Of a DNA stretch of 64,000 bases, positions 42,544 through 51,408 are shown one piece after another. The position numbers and the translations under genes are program-made. A model generated the notes under the pieces. It saw only the letters and a list, made by a program, of their open reading frames with translations, was not told the origin of the DNA and did no database searches. Source of the stretch: Emticicia sp965283955 (GTDB lineage Bacteria; Bacteroidota; Bacteroidia; Cytophagales; Spirosomataceae); the NCBI GenBank assembly GCA_965283955.1, contig CBDIQW010000001.1, positions 1,364,001-1,428,000 on the forward strand, in the 5' to 3' direction. The first letter of the stretch is position 1, and each line of letters begins with the position of its first letter.

Positions 42544-42899
42544 ATGGATAAAATATCCGATTATAAAAAGTAAAATTACTAAATACCTACCTTGAATGAA
42601 TCATTACACGCCGTTTGAAAAATTTGGCGTAATGGTATTATTGAGGTTCTTTCAAATCTTACCCAAATTTTTCAATCGGACCGCCGAAGCGGAGGTGATT
42701 GTAAGATTCGTGTTTTTTTGTTACTTTTTTTCAAAAAAAAGTAAGGCTGAGAATTGATTGACAGTATTTACTTCTGAATTTATAAATTACTTTTCAAGCA
42801 ACTTAATCTTTAAATTATCAAATTTTTTATCCGAAAAACAACAAATAGTTTCACCATAAAATTTTTTCAAAGTATTTTGCAGAAATTAATGAAAACTAC
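42544..42899. other. Long intergenic region with clustered hairpins
   Basis: No gene is seen. Three palindromic units lie close together: 42603-42632 (arms ATTAC/GTAAT and GCC/GGC), 42655-42708 (outer arms AATCTTAC/GTAAGATT, inner CAATC/GATTG and a GC-rich core CCGC CGAA GCGG), and 42721-42744 (arms TTACTTTTTTT and AAAAAAAGTAA). They look like REP-type repetitive elements. The MFS promoter should be in the last 100 bases; I see no clear box. Confidence 0.55.
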
Positions 42900-44147
42900 A
42901 TGAGCAAAAACTACAAATGGTGGGTTGTTTTTATGTTATGGTTCGTATGTTTCTTCAACTACGCCGACCGCCAAGCTATCTTTTCGGTATTTCCATTGTT
43001 GAAACAAGAAATGGGTTTGAGTGATGTTCAGCTCGGTATCGTTGGAGCAGCATTTATGTGGGTTTATGCAGGTTTTGGAGCAATAGCGGGCATTGTTGGC
43101 GATAGATTCCAACGTAAAACCCTCATCATTGGTGGACTTATCTTTTGGTCGCTTGTTACAATCGGAACTGCACTTTCTACTGATTATATTCATTTGGTCA
43201 TTTGCCGAGCTTTAGAAGGTTTTGGCGAAGCCTTCTACTTTCCCGCATCTATGTCGCTTCTGAGCGATTATCATAGTAAAGAAACTCGCTCAAAAGCCAT
43301 GTCGTTTCACCAATCAAGTGTTTATGCTGGTACGATTGCAGGCGGAACTGTGGCAGGCTTCATGGGGCAATACTATGGTTGGCACACAAGTTTTTATCTT
43401 TTCGGTGGGCTTGGCGTTCTTTTGGGAGTTATTTTACTGGGTTTTCTGAAAGAACCTGTTCGTGGGCAGGCAGAAGTACATGAAGAAATCGAAAACGGTT
43501 CGCACGTATTGCTTGATTTGAAACAAGGCAATATTTTTGATAGCATCAAGCAAGTTTTCAAGCAGCCAATGGTCTGGATTCTGGTGGCAGTTTTTGTCGG
43601 AGCAAATTTCGTAGCCAGTATTTTCTTGACTTGGATGCCTTCGTTTCTCTACAACAAATTCAATATGAGCCTTTCGATGGCAGGACTAAACGCTACATTC
43701 TATTTGCAAATGGCATCGGTTTTAGGGGTTATTTCGGGTGGATTTTTAGCTGATAAATTAGTAAAAACCTACCGAGGCGGCCGAATGATGGCACAAAGTA
43801 TTGGTTTAATCATAGGCGTACCATTTATCTTCTTGGCAGGTTGGACGCTCTCAATACCGATTTTGATTCTTGCTCTCATAGGCTTTGGTTATTTCAAAGG
43901 GCTTTATGATGCCAATATTTGGGCATCGCTACATGATGTCGTAAAACCCAAAAACCGTGCAACTGCCGTTGGTTTTATGAATTCAATCGGCTGGTTTGGT
44001 GGCGGAATCGCTCCGATTGCTATTGCCTATGCCAGCACCAAATATGGCATGAGTGCCTCAATCAGTGCAACCTCGGCACTATATTTGGTCTTTGGTTTAT
44101 TATTGATTTTCGGAATTAGGAAATTTATGAGAAAACAAAAATCGTGA
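42900..44147 (+). CDS. Major facilitator superfamily transporter
   Basis: A 415-residue inner-membrane transporter with about 12 helices. The N-terminal half has the MFS loop 2-3 motif G-x-x-x-D-R (IVGDRFQRKTLII) and the phrase RALEGFGEAFYFPASMSLLSDYHSKETRSKAMSFHQSS, like the hexuronate/organic anion (ExuT, spinster) branches. Residues FNYADRQAIFSV in the first helix match ACS/anion-cation symporter forms. The substrate may be a sugar acid or organic anion; context gives no help since it stands alone. ATG at 42900 precedes a normal first helix. Confidence 0.9.
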   Translation: MSKNYKWWVVFMLWFVCFFNYADRQAIFSVFPLLKQEMGLSDVQLGIVGAAFMWVYAGFGAIAGIVGDRFQRKTLIIGGLIFWSLVTIGTALSTDYIHLVICRALEGFGEAFYFPASMSLLSDYHSKETRSKAMSFHQSSVYAGTIAGGTVAGFMGQYYGWHTSFYLFGGLGVLLGVILLGFLKEPVRGQAEVHEEIENGSHVLLDLKQGNIFDSIKQVFKQPMVWILVAVFVGANFVASIFLTWMPSFLYNKFNMSLSMAGLNATFYLQMASVLGVISGGFLADKLVKTYRGGRMMAQSIGLIIGVPFIFLAGWTLSIPILILALIGFGYFKGLYDANIWASLHDVVKPKNRATAVGFMNSIGWFGGGIAPIAIAYASTKYGMSASISATSALYLVFGLLLIFGIRKFMRKQKS

Positions 44148-44491
44148 AGGAGTTTTCTGTCATAATTATTACCGCTAAAATTGTTAATTGAGGTTTTGTA
44201 CGAGGTGTGATCAATCTTCAGAATATGGGTCAAGGCTAAAGCCTTTGTAGCTTTCTATGCTTTTAACCCCAGACTTAAGTCTGGGGTTAAAAGATATATT
44301 CTTCTAAACGGCTTTAGCCTTGACCTTCTATCTAAAACCTTATGTAGCTCCTGTTCTTGCTCAATTTAATATTTTCAATTCAATGATTTTTCCTTATTTT
44401 AAGATAATTTAAGTTTCTTTTCTGCCTGATTATCCTGCAAATTCCCTAATTTTGGGTCATCAAGAGAATATTTATTCACTAATCTCAAAAA
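44148..44491. other. Intergenic region with nested palindromes and the DUF2723 promoter
   Basis: No gene is seen. It holds the nested inverted repeat described separately (44228-44325) and, near its end, a TAATTTTG box at 44447-44454 that fits the -7 consensus TAnnTTTG and lies 38 bases before the DUF2723 start. Confidence 0.6.
44228..44325. repeat. Nested inverted repeats with a 34-base perfect palindrome
   Basis: Outer arms GGTCAAGGCTAAAGCC (44228-44243) and its reverse complement (44310-44325) enclose a perfect 34-base palindrome at 44260-44293, whose half is CTTTTAACCCCAGACTT with no loop. The arrangement would form a long stem with an inner hairpin and resembles a compound REP/MITE-like repeat. 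Confidence 0.75.
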
Positions 44492-47476
44492 ATGAACAAT
44501 TTCACAAGGCTAAACAATATCGTCGGATGGGCGATTTTTGCCGTTGCACTCCTTACTTATACGCTCACCGTTGAGCCAACCGCCAGTTTTTGGGACTGCG
44601 GCGAGTTCATCGCTTGTTCTTACAAACTACAAGTTCCACACCCTGCTGGGGCTCCTCTTTTCTTACTTATTGGCCGTATGGCTTCACTCCTTGCGGGTGG
44701 CGATGTCACAAAAGTTGCTCTGATGGTAAATATGGTTTCGGTAATTGCGTCGGCGTTTACTATCCTATTTATGTTTTGGACAATCTCGCTTTTGGCTCGT
44801 AAAGTTTTTGGTAAAAAAGGCGATGACCTCAACACAACTGAAATCATTTTAGTACTTGGTGCAAGTGCCGTTGGTTCGCTGGTGTATGCTTTTTCTGATT
44901 CTTTCTGGTTTTCGGCTGTTGAAGCTGAGGTTTACGGAATGTCATCTTTCTTTACGGCCATCGTAATTTGGGCAGCTTTCCGTTGGGAAAACATCGAAGA
45001 CGAAGCAAAAGCTAACCGTTTCTTGATTTTCACAGCTTATTTAGTGGGTCTTTCTATCGGAGTTCACTTGCTCAACCTCGTTACGATTCCTGCTTTGGGT
45101 TTAGTATATTATTACAAAAAAGCCAAGAAAATCACTTGGAAAGGCGGCATTATCGCTTTCTTAGTTGGTTTATTGGTATTGGGTGTTGTAAATACTGGTG
45201 TTATCACGGGTTTCCCTTCTTTGGGTTTTACGTTTGAAAAACTCTTCGTTAATACTTTTGGAATGCCATTTAGTTCAGGTATTATTTTCTTCGTAATCTT
45301 ACTCGTTGGTGGACTTGCCTACGGAATTTTCTATACTCAAAAAAGAGGCATGGTCATTGCCAATACGGCCTTGATTTCATTCGCTTTTGTATTGATTGGA
45401 TATTCATCTTACACAATCGCTTTGATTCGCTCAAATTATAATCCGCCAATCAACGAGAATAATCCGAGCAATGTACTAAACTACGTTTCGTATTTGAAAC
45501 GTGAGCAATACGGTAGCCGTCCGCTACTTTACGGCCCAGTTTTCACAGGAAAACTCGAATCTATCGAAAATGGCGAGCCTATTTATAAAATGGGTAAAGA
45601 CAAGTATGAAGTTTATGACTACAAACCTAACTACATTTGGGGACCAAATAGCGAAAGCCTTTTGCCTCGTATGTGGAGTAGTGATGGTAGCCATCAGCAG
45701 ATATACAGAAAAGAAATGGGTCTTGCCGAAGGTCAAAAACCAACTCTTTTTACCAACATTGGCTACATGATGAAACGCCAAATGGGCTACATGTACTGGA
45801 GATATTTTGCATGGAATTTCTGGGGACGTTCAAGCGATATTGAAGGTGCTGGACCAACCAATATTCTTGAGTCAAAAAGTGCACTTCCGCCAGCTATCAA
45901 AGAAAACCGTGGACGTACTAATTTCTTCGGTTTACCAGTAATCTTAGGTATTTTGGGTTTGTTGTATCATTACTTCCGTCGTGAGCGTGATGCACTCGTT
46001 ATGTTCCTTTTATTCTTACTTACGGGCGTTGGTTTGGTTGTTTATCTTAATTCACCGCCAGTCGAGCCACGTGAGCGTGACTATATCTACGTTGGTTCGT
46101 TCTATATTTGGGCAATTTGGATAGGAATTGGCGTATTGGGCTTGTTTGATTATGTGTTGAAATTCATCAAAAATTCACAAGCAAGAGCAGTTGGAGCAAC
46201 AGTTTTAGGCTTAGCCGTTCCATTAATTATGCTTCCTCAAACATGGAAAGGACACGATCGTTCAGGCCGCTACCACCAAGTAGATTTTGCTAAAAACTTA
46301 TTGAATTCATGTGCTCCGAATGCAATCTTGTTTACGGGTGGCGATAACGATACATTCCCACTTTGGTATGTGCAGGAAGTAGAGGGTTTCCGTACGGACG
46401 TGCGTGTGTGTAACCTGAGCTTGTTAGGTACAGATTGGTATTGCGAGCAAATGAAACGCAAAACTTATCAATCAGAAGCATTGCCGATTACGTTTACGAC
46501 TGACCAATTATTGAGTGGTGTTAATGACCAAATTCCTTTTGTTGAGCGTCTAAGCGACCCAATCAACTTGAAAGATTATTTGGAATTGGTGAAGAAAAAC
46601 GACCCAGCAATTCAGATTCCATTAACAACTGGCGAAAGTATCAACTCTTTGCCATCGGATAGCCTTTTCTTGAATTATGATATTGAGGCAGTGAAGAAAA
46701 TGGGCTTTGTACCAAAACAATTTGAGCCATATTTGACTGGTCAAATCACTTGGAATATTGGCAAACGTGACTTGTTGAAAAACGATTTGATGCAACTCGA
46801 AATGATTGCTCAAAACAACTGGAAACGTCCAATCTATTTTGCTGGAACACTGGCTAATGACAACTATTTGAATCTGAAAGATTACATGCAGTTGGAAGGT
46901 TACGCCTATCGTTTATTGCCAATCAAAGTAAGCCAAGGCGATGATGGTTTTGCAAATACCGACGTAATGTATGACAATATGTTGAAGAAAATGGCTTGGA
47001 GAGGAATGGACAATCCGAATGTGTATTATGATTCGGAAACTTACTTGAAAGTGCCAATTATCACGGCTCGTTTGGCGTTCTTGCGTTTAGCTGACCAATT
47101 AGTTAGAGAAGAAAAGAAAACCAAAGCCAAAGAGGTACTTGACTACGCTAATAAAGTATTGCCAGATAACGTAATTCCTTACGATCAACTTTGCACCAAC
47201 TACGTGATGTATTACTTTGAAGTAGGTGATACTAAAAAAGCAATGGAAATTGCAGAAACAATCACAAAGCGTGCTGATGGAAATTTGGCTTATTTTACTC
47301 AGAAAGCAGGTCAGAAAAGTGCAGAATGGATGCCTGATAATATCCAAGATTATTTGCAAATCAACCTTCGTAATTTACAGGTGATTGCCAATATTTGTAG
47401 CCGAAATAACCAAGAAGCCGCAGCAAAACGCTACGAAGCTATCTATAATAAATATTATTCGAGAGTAGCGGAATAA
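44492..47476 (+). CDS. DUF2723 membrane protein (PMT-like glycosyltransferase)
   Basis: A 994-residue integral membrane protein. The N-terminus TASFWDCGEFIACSYKLQVPHPAGAPLF is the hallmark of DUF2723, with the acidic DCGE pair in the first periplasmic loop in the place of the catalytic DE pair of protein O-mannosyltransferases. About 10-12 membrane helices follow in the first 570 residues, then a large soluble domain including VLFTGGDNDTFPLWYVQEVEGFRTDVRVCNLSLLG-type sequence and helical repeats at the C-terminus. By fold it should move a sugar from a lipid carrier to an exported protein or glycan. Bacteroidota-wide distribution fits a role in O-glycosylation of exported proteins (inference). 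Confidence 0.9.
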   Translation: MNNFTRLNNIVGWAIFAVALLTYTLTVEPTASFWDCGEFIACSYKLQVPHPAGAPLFLLIGRMASLLAGGDVTKVALMVNMVSVIASAFTILFMFWTISLLARKVFGKKGDDLNTTEIILVLGASAVGSLVYAFSDSFWFSAVEAEVYGMSSFFTAIVIWAAFRWENIEDEAKANRFLIFTAYLVGLSIGVHLLNLVTIPALGLVYYYKKAKKITWKGGIIAFLVGLLVLGVVNTGVITGFPSLGFTFEKLFVNTFGMPFSSGIIFFVILLVGGLAYGIFYTQKRGMVIANTALISFAFVLIGYSSYTIALIRSNYNPPINENNPSNVLNYVSYLKREQYGSRPLLYGPVFTGKLESIENGEPIYKMGKDKYEVYDYKPNYIWGPNSESLLPRMWSSDGSHQQIYRKEMGLAEGQKPTLFTNIGYMMKRQMGYMYWRYFAWNFWGRSSDIEGAGPTNILESKSALPPAIKENRGRTNFFGLPVILGILGLLYHYFRRERDALVMFLLFLLTGVGLVVYLNSPPVEPRERDYIYVGSFYIWAIWIGIGVLGLFDYVLKFIKNSQARAVGATVLGLAVPLIMLPQTWKGHDRSGRYHQVDFAKNLLNSCAPNAILFTGGDNDTFPLWYVQEVEGFRTDVRVCNLSLLGTDWYCEQMKRKTYQSEALPITFTTDQLLSGVNDQIPFVERLSDPINLKDYLELVKKNDPAIQIPLTTGESINSLPSDSLFLNYDIEAVKKMGFVPKQFEPYLTGQITWNIGKRDLLKNDLMQLEMIAQNNWKRPIYFAGTLANDNYLNLKDYMQLEGYAYRLLPIKVSQGDDGFANTDVMYDNMLKKMAWRGMDNPNVYYDSETYLKVPIITARLAFLRLADQLVREEKKTKAKEVLDYANKVLPDNVIPYDQLCTNYVMYYFEVGDTKKAMEIAETITKRADGNLAYFTQKAGQKSAEWMPDNIQDYLQINLRNLQVIANICSRNNQEAAAKRYEAIYNKYYSRVAE

Positions 47477-47488
47477 ATTCATACGTGG

Positions 47489-47530
47489 GTAGAGACAGGG
47501 CGACCGACGCTCGGCATGCCCTGTCTCTAC
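47489..47530. repeat. Inverted repeat GTAGAGACAGGGC
   Basis: GTAGAGACAGGGC (47489-47501) and its perfect reverse complement (47518-47530) around a GC-rich 16-base loop. This sequence type is a common dispersed repeat in bacterial genomes. It directly precedes a second hairpin. Confidence 0.65.
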
Positions 47531-47537
47531 TTATATA

Positions 47538-47570
47538 AAAATCCCCGTTGAATGGTTCAACGGGGATTTT
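47538..47570 (+). terminator. Terminator after the DUF2723 gene
   Basis: AAAATCCCCGTTGAA and its perfect reverse complement around a TGG loop, with T residues after it. Confidence 0.88.
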
Positions 47571-47580
47571 TTATTACATT

Positions 47581-47595
47581 TGCAATATCGTTGCA
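47581..47595 (+). promoter_or_regulatory. TGCAA N5 TTGCA operator of the ZnuD-like receptor
   Basis: TGCAATATCGTTGCA is a perfect inverted repeat (TGCAA/TTGCA, five-base centre), 42 bases before the receptor start. Two copies occur before the linked lipoprotein gene at 50032 and 50071. It is a candidate Zur/Fur-family site. Confidence 0.65.
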
Positions 47596-47637
47596 TTTAT
47601 CAGTAGCACATTTTTCTAAAATGTGCAAAAACCAAAA

Positions 47638-50025
47638 ATGAAGAAAGCATTTCAATACATAATCTTATTTTTAGCTCCCCTATTGGGGGCGGGGGGGGCT
47701 GCTGGTCAAGTATGCGATTGTTTCATTCAAGGAATTGTGCAAGATGATGCTACAAAACAACCAATTGTTGGAGCAGTAGTTTTAATAAAAGAATTGAATA
47801 AAGGTGTAAGCACTGATGCCAAAGGTTTTTACCGAATCTCTAATATTTGTCAAGGAAAATATACTGTTATCGGCCGAATTGTGGGTTATGAAGAAAAAAA
47901 CTACACAATTACCTTAGAACACGGAGCTGAACAAAATATTAAATTGTCGGAAACTGAATTGCATTTAGCGAATATCGACATTAAAGCTCAGAAAATAGAA
48001 AATCTTACGCAAACTAAAAGTACACTTGAAAATGCAGCTCTCGACCAAACTCGTGGACAATCCTTGGGCGAGGCTTTGAAACAAATTTCGGGTGTAACTA
48101 CCTTACAAACAGGCAGTTCGATTGCAAAACCTGTGATTCACGGAATGCATTCGAATCGGGTTTTGATAATGAATAACGGTGTAAGACAAGAAGGCCAACA
48201 ATGGGGCAGCGAACACGCCCCCGAAATTGACCCTTTTGTGGCTAAAAAAATTACAGTTTTGAAAGGTGCTGCGGGCGTACGCTACGGCTCGGATGCGATT
48301 GCGGGTGTAATCATGCTCGAACCCGAAGCACTACCCGACTCAACAACCATAGGTGGCGAAATCAATAGTGTTTATTTCACGAATGGAAATCAAACTGCCA
48401 ATGCTGGAATTTTAGAAGGCGGAGTACGAAAACTTGGTAAAACTTCTCAAATTCCGTACTCAATCGGTTATAGGATTCAAGGAACTTATAAACGTGGTGG
48501 AGATATTTCGACACCTAATTATAGGTTAGCAAATACTGGAATTCAAGAAATAAACTACTCATTATCAGTAGATTACAAAAGAAAAAATTGGATAAGTGAC
48601 GTTTTTTTTAGTCAGTTTAATACAAAAATTGCTGTATTTTCGGGTTCGCATATTGGAAATGTTTCTGATTTGATTGAAGCCATCAAACGTAGCACTCCAT
48701 TGCCGATTTATACGCCAGAAAAATTTACTTACACAATCGACCGACCTTATCAAGACGTTCAGCATAATTTATTGAAGGTAAAAAATACGCTCAAAAATCG
48801 CTACGGAGTGCTTTCGCTGACGCTCGGAAGACAGTGTGATTTCAGAAAAGAAGTGGATATTTTACGTGGTGATAGAAACCTTACGCAGCTTTTCAAGCTA
48901 ACGACCTATTCGAGCGAATTGATTTTTGAACACAAACCTTTCTTGAAACTCTTGACAGGTTCGATTGGTCTAAATAGTCTTTATCAAGAAAATTTAACCA
49001 CAGGCACGCTCACAGAACCTCGTTCTTCAACGGTTTTGATTCCAAACTTCAAAAACTTCACCAATGGGTTTTTCTTAATTGAAAGAATCGTCAGAAATAA
49101 TTGGGAAATAGAAAGTGGTTTTAGGTAATGATACTCGGAATCTGAATGTTTACAGGATTCCTCGTGGTGGGCAAGCAGTGGTGAATAATACGCAAAATAA
49201 CCAAAATTTCACGGGTACTCTCGGAGCAAACTACCGACCAAATGCCCGATGGAATTTCATGGCCAATACAAGTTCGGCATGGCGTGCAGCAACCGTCAAC
49301 GAACTTTACAGCGACGGTGTGCATCACGGGCTGCAAGTTTCGAGCGTGGTGACGAAAATCTCGTACCAGAAGTAGCTCTAAACCTCTCATTAACAGCCAA
49401 TTACGTATCCAAAAACTTTCAGGCAGAATTACATTTATACAATAATTACATCAATAATTTTATCTTTTTATCGCCCACTGGTCGCCCAGCTTTAACTATT
49501 CGAGGAGCATTTCCTGAATTTATTTATACACAAACCGATAGCCGTTTTCAAGGTTTTGATTTAACTGGAATCGTTCAACTCGTGAAGTATCTTTCGCTCA
49601 ATAGTAAACTTTCATACCTAAAAGCCCAAGATTTAAACAATAATCAACCTTTGATTCAAATTCCTGCGAATCGTTGGGAAAACACGCTTCGCTACGACTG
49701 GAAAAAAACTTCGGTTTCTTTGACAAATTTGTACGTGGCCAAGCAAAATCGTGTACCAACAAAAATCATTTTCTCTGATATTCCAAGTTCTGAAATTGTA
49801 TTTACCGAATATGGAGGAGACTTCGCTCCTCCCCCAGCCGCTTACTCGCTTTGGAGTGCTTCGGCAAGTCAGCAATTTGCGATAAATACTAAGCAATCGC
49901 TCAGTATTTCGTTGACTGTCAGCAACTTATTCAATACTGTGTATCGAGATTACCTCAATCGTTTCCGCTATTTTGCCGATGAAATTGGTCGAAATGTAGT
50001 TTTTCGTGCTAAATATTCTTTTTAA
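47638..50025 (+). pseudogene. TonB-dependent receptor, ZnuD-like, two frameshifts
   Basis: About 795 residues of an outer-membrane receptor in three pieces. It has a signal peptide, VCDCFIQGIVQDDATKQPIVGAVVLI (carboxypeptidase-regulatory domain, about residues 22-105), and a plug with VIHGMHSNRVLIMNNGVRQEGQQWGSEHAPEIDP and ITVLKGAAGVRYGSDAIAGVI. The GSEHAPEID phrase is typical of ZnuD-type zinc receptors. Frame changes fit an extra A near 49127 (joining ESGFR to YDTRNLN) and one base missing near 49332 (joining HHGLA to SFERGDENLVPE). The barrel ends NVVFRAKYSF. A GC-rich repeat-like run (CTCCCC, G5, G8) lies in the signal peptide coding part. Sequence errors are likelier than decay. Confidence 0.85.
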
Positions 50026-50031
50026 AATATT

Positions 50032-50046
50032 TGCAACATTATTGCA
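50032..50046 (+). promoter_or_regulatory. TGCAA N5 TTGCA operator, distal copy
   Basis: TGCAACATTATTGCA is a perfect inverted repeat, just after the receptor stop and 39 bases (start to start) from the next copy. Confidence 0.65.
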
Positions 50047-50070
50047 CTTGAGCAGTTTATAAGATATATT

Positions 50071-50085
50071 TGCAACATCAATGCA
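50071..50085 (+). promoter_or_regulatory. TGCAA N5 ATGCA operator, proximal copy
   Basis: TGCAACATCAATGCA matches the other two copies with one arm mismatch. It lies 31 bases before the lipoprotein start. Confidence 0.6.
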
Positions 50086-50116
50086 AAAGTAATAACATTT
50101 CATAAACCCATATCTC

Positions 50117-50685
50117 ATGGCAACTAAAAGAAACCAAAGAAACATTGCTCTACTCAGCTTACTGCTCAGTGCTACACTTTTTACGGTAAGTTGTAAAGAT
50201 GAAGAAGTAGATGCCGAAGAAGAAAATGAATTAATTACGACCGTAAAATTGAATTTTACAAGTGGTGGTACATATCAACTGACGGTGCAAACTCTGACCC
50301 TGATGGTGATGGCGACCCAGCACCCAAAGTGGATGCAATCACATTAAAACCAAATACAACTTATACCTTAACAGTTGAGGTTTTAGATGAGTCAAAAATG
50401 CCAATTAGTGATATTACTAAAGAAATCAAAGAAGAGAGTGACGAGCACTTATTTGTATATACGCCAACGCCAAGCAGCTTGCTCACATATACGTATGGCG
50501 ATAAAGATGTAAATAACTTGGGAATTGGTCTAACAGGAAGTGCTAAAACCAATGCAACAGGAACAGGAAAATTGAAAGTGCAGCTACGCCACCAACCGCC
50601 AATCAATGGAAAAGCCACCAAAGATGGCACACCAACACCAGGTAGCGATGATATAAATATTGATTTTAATATTACGGTTCAGTAA
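50117..50685 (+). pseudogene. Lipoprotein of the ZnuD-linked type 1 periplasmic-binding-fold group, one frameshift
   Basis: About 189 residues with lipobox Cys26 (TLFTVSC). The mature part has an acidic KDEEVDAEEENELITTVKLNF start, a DGANSDPDGDGDPAP loop rich in Asp, strands TLTVEVLDES, an ITKEIKEESDEHLFVYTP segment and a KLKVQLRHQPP end. It fits the small Bacteroidota lipoproteins annotated as type 1 periplasmic binding fold superfamily, often beside TonB receptors. One A is missing near 50278: restoring it joins GGTYQ to TDGANSDPDG. The Asp loop and the His-containing EEDEH-type segments could bind metal. It shares the TGCAA operators with the receptor, so both are probably induced under the same metal shortage. 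Confidence 0.75.
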
Positions 50686-50702
50686 TCAGCCTTATAACTT
50701 CC

Positions 50703-50738
50703 AAGGGGTGTCAAGTAAAATCTTGACACCCCTTTTTT
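50703..50738 (+). terminator. Terminator after the lipoprotein gene
   Basis: AAGGGGTGTCAAG and its reverse complement with a six-base loop, followed by six T. Confidence 0.88.
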
Positions 50739-50793
50739 GTGTAAATCTATTCAAAACAATTATCTTAGCAAAAAAACAAACTTCGAGAAAATT

Positions 50794-51330
50794 ATGACAA
50801 AAAAACGTATTGCGATTGACATGGACGACGTAATGGCGGCCGCTGGAAAGAAAATTTTAGGTATTTATAACCGATTAATTGGAACAGATTTTCAAGAATA
50901 TCATTTCATCGATAAAGGATATTATGATGTTTTGGCCGAAGAAAATTATCATTTAGTAAGAGAGGAGATTTTTAAACCAAATTTTTTTAGAACGCTCGAA
51001 GTAATGCCCGATGCGGTAGAAGTAATCAAGAAACTTCATGATAGATTCGAGATTTTTATTGTTTCGGCAGCAGTTGAGTTCCCAAATTCATTGAAAGAAA
51101 AAGTTGAGTGGTTAGAAGAGCATTTTCCGTTTATTTCTTGGAAAAACATCGTACTTTGTGGAGATAAAAGCATTATTTCGGCCGATTATCTGATTGATGA
51201 CCACGAGAAGAATCTCAGTACATTTAAAGGAAAAGCCTTATTATTTGATGCGATTCATAACCAAAAACTCGAAGGCTATCAACGCTTCAAGACTTGGAAA
51301 GAAATTGAGGCATTTTTTGATGGTGAATAA
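50794..51330 (+). CDS. 5'(3')-deoxyribonucleotidase (NT5C-like, HAD superfamily)
   Basis: A 178-residue HAD-fold phosphatase. The first motif is IDMDDVMA (nucleophile and acid Asp pair), motif II is in IFIVSAAV, and the last is YLIDDHEKNL with the metal-binding Asp pair. This matches the cytosolic 5'-nucleotidase type C (deoxy) family that dephosphorylates pyrimidine deoxynucleotides to keep the dNTP pool in balance. ATG at 50794 begins KKRIAIDMDD, so the upstream in-frame start is not used. A TATCTTAG box at about 50760 may be the -7 element. It is followed by an inverted repeat and the M28 peptidase gene. Confidence 0.85.
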   Translation: MTKKRIAIDMDDVMAAAGKKILGIYNRLIGTDFQEYHFIDKGYYDVLAEENYHLVREEIFKPNFFRTLEVMPDAVEVIKKLHDRFEIFIVSAAVEFPNSLKEKVEWLEEHFPFISWKNIVLCGDKSIISADYLIDDHEKNLSTFKGKALLFDAIHNQKLEGYQRFKTWKEIEAFFDGE

Positions 51331-51339
51331 AACTAAGTT

Positions 51340-51385
51340 AAGTGTGCCACACCTTATTATCTGTGCAAAAAGGTGTGGCACACTT
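51340..51385. repeat. Inverted repeat AAGTGTGCCACACCTT
   Basis: Arms 51340-51355 and 51370-51385 are perfect reverse complements with a 14-base loop. The core GTGCCACACC also occurs as a hairpin at 4260-4287. It follows the nucleotidase stop and may act as a terminator. Confidence 0.65.
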
Positions 51386-51408
51386 AATAAAATTTACAAC
51401 AAAACCCT

